64,000 nucleotides of DNA from Gavia stellata (Eukaryota > Chordata > Aves > Gaviiformes > Gaviidae). The notes under the pieces were generated by a model. The model saw nothing but the letters and a program-made list of their open reading frames with translations, was not told the origin of the DNA and searched no databases. Of the stretch, positions 51,501-60,500 are shown piece after piece; position 1 is the first letter of the stretch; each line of letters starts with the position of its first letter. The DNA lies in assembly GCF_030936135.1 (NCBI RefSeq), contig NC_082597.1, forward strand, positions 42,911,095 to 42,975,094, in the 5' to 3' direction. The position numbers were made by a program, and so were the translations under genes.

Positions 51501-54500
51501 TGTTAGCCAAAGCCTTTGCATTGTCTTTATTTGAGGTGTTATGAGCAACTTAAATTTTATGCAGGATGGAAGGGGGAACCTGGGTCTGAGTTCTCCTCCA
51601 AGGGCTCTCCAGGAGTTTAAAAAGACCCTGAACATTTTTAGAGAATTAAAAATCACCAAGGTATATTAACAATACACAAAATAACTGAACCACTGATCAG
51701 ATCACTAAACACTGCCCCTGTTCTTACACTTTCCTAGACACACACTGTTGCCACTGCTGGAGATAAGACAGACCGTTTTTTTTTTCCCCCACTAGAGCTG
51801 TTCTTAAGATTCATACAACTAGCAATATGTTTGCATCTCTTATCCCCAGAGATGAAGACAGCAATGTAAGTTTCAGCCAACACCTTTGGACCCAGAAAAA
51901 TACATTAAAAAGAGAGATGACAGTTTTTTGGTTTTTTTTTTTTTTTAAATAATCACTTTTCTAGATATACATAGCTGGATATGTAGCAGTTAAAATGAAA
52001 ATTGCTCCATTTCCAGAAAGGCAATTCCATATTACATCAGATCATATCTAAGGAGTGACCTTTTTTTTTTTTTTTTTAAATTAGCAGTATGCTCATTCTC
52101 CTCCTTGTGCCCACTCACACTATTTGCTAACCTTGAGTTTGAATTCAATTGTTGCACTGTAGCCAGTTTTCTCACAGGTGATATTGACTGTTCCCCCAAG
52201 CTCTAAGGTCATTGTGCCATAAAGAATTCCTGCAAGAGAAAAAAAGCAGCTAAAGTCAATGTTTATAACTGAGCAAGACAAAAACGCTAAGTTCTTTGGG
52301 CACATTTCCTAGAGTAAGCATGTCTGTGCCAGAGGAAAAAATCATCTTTTCAGATGACCCTTCCTAATGATGAGCATGATTTTTCTGTCAAATAAGATAA
52401 CCCAAACAGAAGCAAAAAGATCTAAGTGAATTACAAATAAGCGGGAAAAACAGTTTATTAGGACCTATCTTTGGCAGCGTATGCTGCTGGCTCTAGCGAG
52501 GGTGCTATTTAGTCTTATTGAAGATGATTGGAGGAGGGAAGCTTTTGAGGTTAAATAAAGACAGGAAAATAACTATGACAAAGAGAGCAAAGAAAAACTT
52601 CACTTCAACAGAAGCAGTATGTATAGTCAGACCACAGGTGAAGACAGTCATGGACAACCAAGATAAGACAACACTGATCACCTCTCTAAAGACTTCTGGA
52701 AGTACAAGGTTGACAATGCTGAAAACACTTTCCTTCCCATGGTCACTGTCTTTCCCTCTGCAATTCCAGCTTTTTTAACACTGAATATATTTTACATACA
52801 GTGGATCCATGTGCAAATACGTTTTTTTCACCATGCACATTCTCCTTCCCTGCATATTATTCTACCTTTCTCCCTAACAGCTTTATTAGTCACACTAGTT
52901 CTCCTTCCTGTTTGACTTTAAAGCGTGTATGTTATGTGCTTTTTAATTGTTAAGTATTATTTGTCACCGAAGCCATACAAAAAAAAAATACAACAGAGTA
53001 TTAAAAACATCCATGAACAATGGGAAGAGAAGAGCCTACCAAACAAATGCCGAATTATTTAATTCTGCCAATTCATTTTCACACCTCTCAAATGAAGAAA
53101 ATATTATAGTTGCTGACTATAAGGCTTCTGAAAGAGAATATATGGGTAGGTATACCTGAATAAGTAACAGTTTAAAAATCAGCAACTCTGCAATGTATTT
53201 TGTACTACTACAAAGCTTCCAGAAAGCTTTACAAACTACTGACTGGTTTACCATACTGAAACTAAAGAGAAATGGTCATGATTTACACTCAGAGCACACA
53301 GTGAGGTGTAGCTACTACATTGGCTTTTATGTTTAGAATAGGAAAATACTGCAAAAGCTCAAAACTGTTCTTTAAAAAAAACCAACTCAAACAGTAAATT
53401 ACTGTCATGTAATGACAGATAGCTATGTACGTGCTCTTACTATCTATGAAAATTTTTTTTTTCTGTGCCAAAAAATAGATCATTGCTTAAACAATACATG
53501 TATTTTTCTCCTGATAAAATATGTAGAAGCCTAGAGCCACCAGTGTTGCCAACATTCAGAACACTCTTCTCGGATGACAAGCTTGAAGCCAATATAGTAT
53601 ACTAGTTAGAATAATGAACTATTTAGAATAATAAACTTCTGTTCTCATAACTTTGCCATCTAGAGAATGAAAAAACCCACTACCTTTACAATGAGCATAT
53701 GGCATTGTCATTACATAATCTTCTCCCCTATTTAGGAATGTTAGCCGTCCTTCTCCATCTAGTATGGCAGATAAAGAATTCCCTGAAATTCAAAGACAGA
53801 AAATCACATTTCTCACCTTGCAAGACAACAGTCAACATTTCCTAATAACTGAGCAATAAAATTAAGAACATCAGTATATTTAGCAATGCAATCCCCCCTG
53901 TCTAGTGAAGCCACTATAATACACATCTCCAATTAAAAATTAAAATACTCCAAAAGCAGAAATTAATATTCCAAAGACCAGTAGCAAAAATTTGTAAGGA
54001 ATGGATAACACAATGATTAAATTCCTGATTCTTCTAACAGCCTTCTTTCATCCACAAAACACAACTCATTTGCACCAATTTTACACTCCTCAATGAAGGT
54101 ACAACAACAACAAAACCAACATTACTTACCATAGAATTTGGATTTGGCCAGAATGCTACCACTAAGGCAAAAACCATCCTTGCGGTTGCTAACATAGAAG
54201 GCAGATATTGGAGGATGATGGGATACCTGTTGCAAAAAAACCACATAGTTTAAAAAAAAAAATTAAAAAAAATTGCATCATAGTATAAACCTTGAGCTAA
54301 TAATGACAGAATGCAAAATTTAAGCTGCACATAATAGAATACAGTTAATATATGTAAAATGTGACTATAATCTTTAAAGATAAAGATCAAGCAAACATTC
54401 TTACTGAATTTCAAGAGTAAAGAAAATTAGCACCTGTCTTTTACTGGAAGAAGAGGAAACAGAAATGCTGGAAACACCTTTCTGTCTCTCTAAGATGACA

Positions 54501-57500
54501 CACTAAAAGAGATATCTGTAAAAGAACCTATGCTCATCAGGAGAGCTTTTAGGATACTATCCATAGACTTAAATACATTTTCTGAAACCGCCACATCATT
54601 TGCCTAGCACAAAAATGCAATATATTTCTTTTTCTTCAAAATATTTGTGCTGGTTATTGAAGCTACCTGTTCTGCAATGTAAAAAGTCTTGCTATTCGTC
54701 CTTGGATGAATCCACATGCATCGGAAAGTCTCACCAAGTATAGGATTGTATGGCTTTTTTAGTCCCTAAAAAGAAACAGAACAGAGAGTAACCATACAAT
54801 GCAGGTACAGAACTTACAAATATCTTCAGTGACAGACTGATAAAGTAAGACACAGGCACAGAAAATCGTAATATATATGCTGAAGCACAATGTACTTGAT
54901 TTCATCATTTGAGTATTATGCTCACTTACTCTGCTCTTCATTCTAAGGAAATCAGCATAGATTTAGTATATCTGCTAAACTATTCCAGGCTACACATAAG
55001 GACCAACAGAAGATAAGAATTTTTGTAGGAGAATTATTACAGACCTTTTCTCTGAAATTAGGTAGCAAGTACTTTCTTCTTTCAATACTGTTTCCCACCA
55101 ACATGACTGTAAAGAGTATTTAGTGTAAAGCTAAATGAAGTAGTGGAAATACTACTCCTCCAACTGCAGCATGTTATCACTGAAGAATGGTAAACATAGA
55201 ACTGGCTCAAACTTATCACAATATGTTTAGTTCAATTTCTACTCCAAGGGGAAAAAAAACCCCAATTGAATACAGGCTATTTTAAGCATGGCTAGGAACC
55301 AAAAAGGTCCACAATGTATTTGCATAAATAATGAGTACCTAACCTTACTTTTAAAAGAATACGTAACAATGTAATTTAAAAACAAAAACTTACTCCAGCA
55401 CATCCCTAAACCTTCAAACTAGACACAATGACTAAAGTAAAGACAAAATAATATGTGAGAGGGCACCTTTGGCTTTTTGTAGAATCCTGACAAATACCAC
55501 TTCACTACTTTTTTCATGCGGTTGTAAGCGTTCTCTTCAAGAGCAGCTCTATGAAACAAGCAGAACACACAGAGCAAATATCAGTATTGTTTCAGTTATA
55601 ACACTTTATCAGTTGTTGTGATATATCTTGTACCTAGGAGTTCACTAAAGCAAAGGGTTTGTGATTTGCAGCACTGTAAAACTTTCAGCCTTTATTGCAT
55701 CAATTTCAAAGTTTTCAAATAGTTGTCTGAAAATGGAAATCAAACAAGAAATCAGAAGTGGTATTTCCATAACTGAGTCTGTTCTTTGCAACATTAAATC
55801 CTGTCCCACCCCCACTGAAGTTCTTCCATTTATAAAAGGTACTACTTTAGAGAACTGGCCTACTCACGTACAGAACTTACAGCTGAATAATATTTCAATT
55901 TAGTCTTTAATTTATTAGCTACAGTTGAGCAGGCAACTATAAATCTGAATGGAACTTAACACTGTATTAAAAAGGTTAACTGGTACTGTTTTACCATTTT
56001 AAATATACCTCTTAGAGAAAAAAAATTTGAACTAATTTTGAGAAGTCTTCTAATCAGTCTCCAGAAGCTAAACCAGAAACGTCTGCAACACAATTGCTAT
56101 TACTAAGAGAGGCCAGACTTCAAGATGTACCATATGAGCTCTCAGGCAGTTAGCTTTCAGAAAACAAGGATATCTGATGACTGATACATTGTCAGACAAA
56201 CATTCAAACTCAAAGCAGTCTACAATGTTGTTCAAGGAGATCGGATCAAATGTTTCAGTATACACTGTTATCCCATTTTAGTTTAAAAATTAAAAGAACG
56301 AAAACCAGAGATAGGATTGACTCACTCGGACAGAAAGTCTGCATGGTAGTAGTAGTCAGACAGCTTGTCCAGGAAAGAACGAGGTTCCAAGATAAAGGTA
56401 GGCAGTACAACCTTAGACAAGTCCATTCCTGGCCGGACTTGCTTCAGCAGTGTCCAGATCAGACTTTTGTTTTCTTCTGACACTACTTCTGTCTGAGCAG
56501 CCTCCCCTGCCTAGGATGAATAAAAAACTGCTTACAGAAAGGAGAAAGGAGAAAGAAAATAATCCTCCAGAAGACAGGACAACACATTCTAAGGATGCAA
56601 TGAGAACGGAAAATGGATACTTAAAAGGAACAACTCGGAGAAGCTGAAGCAACTATGGGAGCACAATTAAGCTTCTCTAAATACACTTACGATACATCTT
56701 TAATGAAGTATGATAGATATACTATTCAGCATTAAAAACTGCATTTGTTTTCATCAGCCTTAAACCAGAAAAACTTGAGGTAGAATGTTGTTCAGAAATC
56801 CTCCCTTAGTCCTTTCCTAGGCATTGAGTACATTACCCTGTGTTGTCATGTGCAGGACTTGTACTGCAAAGGGCTGTTCATTCTACCCTTTTCCCCACCA
56901 TGAAAGCTGCCACATTTATACTTTTCACTGCCTTGACCAAGTCAACAGTATCAGTGGTTTTCCTTAAAGAAAACCCCTACTTAGAAGTAAGTGAACAAAA
57001 CCAGCAGCCACACTCCAATATGATCCTTTCTGTCCAAGAAGAGGGGAGATACTCTTCCTTACTGTTTCGAAAATCAAAAGAAAAGGTTGTAGGAAAAGCA
57101 TCCCTCTTTCCAGAACAGTTCTAAAACACATACTCAAGAATTTATTGTCAACTTAAAACTCCTCAACTTTTCTTAAACTACTGCTTCTTCTAGAAACAAT
57201 ACTAGAAAGCAATAAAGCACAAAGTATTTATGTCCCATAGATATGAAAAAATCTCATAGCACTTGAGAAGAAAGGGGAGATTTGTGAAAAAGCTCATCTC
57301 AATTTTTGTTACTAAGTTTTTTTTGGTATCTTTATAGCAAGTAAGACACAAAAATAGCTATCATATTTGCCTCTGTAGATATGTAAGACAACCTGCAGAA
57401 GTGGAATAGCAGCTCTGGGGCATCATATTAGAATGCAAGGTGACATCAGAAACACAGCAAGCCTTCCACTGAATTCTGCAGACCCCATGGCTGCTTAACT

Positions 57501-60500
57501 CCTCTCTTGCAGTAGAAAAAACAAGGTGTCAGCTTGCATCAAAATCTTCAACTTGAAGATTTTTACTTGAAGAAAAAAACAGGAATAAGTTAAAAAAACC
57601 CAGAAATAACAACAAAAGGATGGGTTGATATGGTCCACTTCTGCTGCACGTAGCCCTTTCAAACTGAGCACCTTCTGTCTGAGCAATATTCCAGATAATC
57701 TCATTATCTCTGTCACAACCTCGTACACAAGAGTGGCAAAGCAGAGCAGAACATGGGTGAACAGAACTTTTCCCCCCATTATTGCTGAAAATATGAAAGC
57801 CAATGCTGCAGGTCAGCTTTCAAGGGTAGTCTGACCACTGAAGTATCTGCTTTCTGTTTGGAGATGCTGCTCCCTCACTACATCAACAGCACGTTTACCT
57901 CCCCAAGTTCTTCATGACTCTGCTCTAAATAAGTAGTTTCCTTGATATCAATTGGTTCTGGATCGACGTAAGAATCATCCTGTCGCTCCGATGTGTCGCT
58001 ATCGCTTTCTTCACTTTTCCCCAATCCATCGTTATCAGATTCCTCGTGGTCATGGTCATTTTCCTTATCAGATTTGTCAGAGTACATATCTTGATCTTTA
58101 AAGTGATGCCTTTCAATTTCACTGTCATTTAACCTACAAAAAATAAAGGCTAAATGAATCTTCAACTTCACACAGTAATTTCATGTTTCCAAACCAGGAT
58201 CTTAATAAAATACACACTAAAATTGCCAATACCAAGCCTGATCTGGCAGCAATGTCAAACTAGCTTTGCTGGAAACATACAGGATGTACTCTTCTCACTG
58301 AATTGTTGAATGCACCAAGTTTAGAATAATTCCATTGGAAGGGACCTACAATGGTCTCCTAGTCCAACTGCCTGACCACCTCAGGGCGGACCAACAGTTA
58401 AAGCATGTTATTAAGGGCATTGTCCAAATGCCTCTTAAACACTGACAGGCTTGGGGAATCAACCACCTTTCTAGGAAGCCTGTTCCAGTGTTTGACCACC
58501 CTCTCAGTAAAGAAATGCTTCCTAACGTCCAGTCTAAACCTCCCCTGGCGCATCTTTGAACCATTCCCACGCATCTTACCACTGGATACCAGGGAAGAGA
58601 GCTCAGCACCTCCCCCTCCTCAGGAAGCTGGAGAGAGCAATGAGGTCACCCCTCAGCCTCCTTTTCTCCAAACTAGACAAACCCAGAGTCCTCAGCCGCT
58701 CCTTGTAGGATGTGCCTTCCAGCCCCTTCACCATCTTTGTTGCCCTCCTCTGGATGCATCCAAGGACCTTCACATCCTTCTTAAATTGCAGGGCCCAGAA
58801 CTGCACGCAGTACTCAAGGTGACGCCACACCAACGCTGAATACAGCGGGATCATCACCTCTTTCAACTGGCTGGTTATGCTGTGTTTGATGCACCCCAGG
58901 ATGCAGTTTGCCCTCTCGGCTGCCAGGGTATACCACATACTGCGTCTACGGTCAGCCAGCACCCCCAGACCCCTTTCTATGGGGCTGCTCTCCAACCACT
59001 CCCCTCCCAATTTATACTTGGGTCTAGCTCTGTCCCAGATGCAGAAGCCGACATTTGTTCTTGTTAAATTTCATGCCATTCATGACTGCCCAATGCTCGA
59101 ATCTATCTAGATCCCTCTGCAAGCCCTCTCACATACCTTGAGAGAGTCAACATCACCTCCCAGTTTGATATCATCAGCAAACTTGCTAATGGTGCACTGA
59201 ACTCCTGCATCCAGATCATATAAAAAAATACTGAACAGAACAGGCGCTAGGATTGAGCCCTGAGGAACACCATTGGTGACCAGCCAGATGCAGCCCCACT
59301 CACTACATCCCTTTGAGCCCTGCCCTTCAGCCAGTTCTTCACCCAGCGCACGTGAACCTACTCATCTCACAGCTGGACAACTTGTCCGGAACAATGCTGT
59401 GAGGGACAGTATTAAAAGCCTTACTAAAATCCAGAAAAACTACATCCACGACCTTCCCTTCATCCACTAGGCGGATGACCTTATCGTAAAGGATATCAAT
59501 TTAGTTAAACAGGACTTTCCCTTTGTGAACCCATGTTGACTGTGCCCGATGATTGCGTTGTTCTTTAAATGTCTTTCAATAGTAGCCAGTATGATCTTCT
59601 CCATAATTTTTCCAGGTACTGAGGTTAGATGAACAGGTCTGTAGTTTCCTGGGTCTTCCCTCATGCCCTTCTTGTAAATTGCAATAATGTTGGCTAGCTT
59701 CCAGTCAGCGGGGACCTCCCCAGACTCCCAAGACCTTTGGTAGATGATCAAGAGGGGTCCTGCCATAACATCCACTAACTCTTTCAGTACTCTGGGATGA
59801 ATGCCATCAGGCCCCATGAAATTCAGCTGATACAACTGGTCTCTTACAATTTCAGTGTCCCTATTTTTCAGATTACCATCTTCAACAAGTATTGGTCCAA
59901 TGTTTTACTTGGACGTCCTCTTGCTATTAATGTACTTAAAAAAGCTAGCTCTCAGTTGAAGCTAAAACTGCTTTCACCTTTCTTCTCCCTCTCCTGCCAA
60001 CCCCATTAAAACTAGGCCTGTGGTTTTATTGCTTAGATAGTTACGCACACTGAATACTCTTAGAATATGCTATATCCAAATATCTACTTAATTAAACCAT
60101 TAGTCTTAATTAGACTTAACAGTTGTAGCTGATTGCTGTGATTGTAATCTGGGCCAGCTGCTGATACTAAACTGCTATTCATGAGTACAGATCTCCAGCT
60201 GAATTGTACACAGCAGTTTTATTGTTTCCATGAGACAATGGAAGGAGCAAAACTGTAGCTAAGCCTGCTTGTTCATCTGGATAGGGCCTTGAATCTGGGA
60301 TGGGGAAAATAATTTGCCTTTTCTGTGCTTTTCTCAGAGTATCTATGCCAGAAAGAATTGCATTTCTCCCAGTCCAGGTCTTCTGTCTCAAATACAGGAG
60401 CATATTTTTAACAGCAGTACAAAATTCCTGCCCACCCAGAAAAGACAGATGGACAGCTAAATCTTCATGGGTGGGAGGGATTATTTGATATAAATTTACA

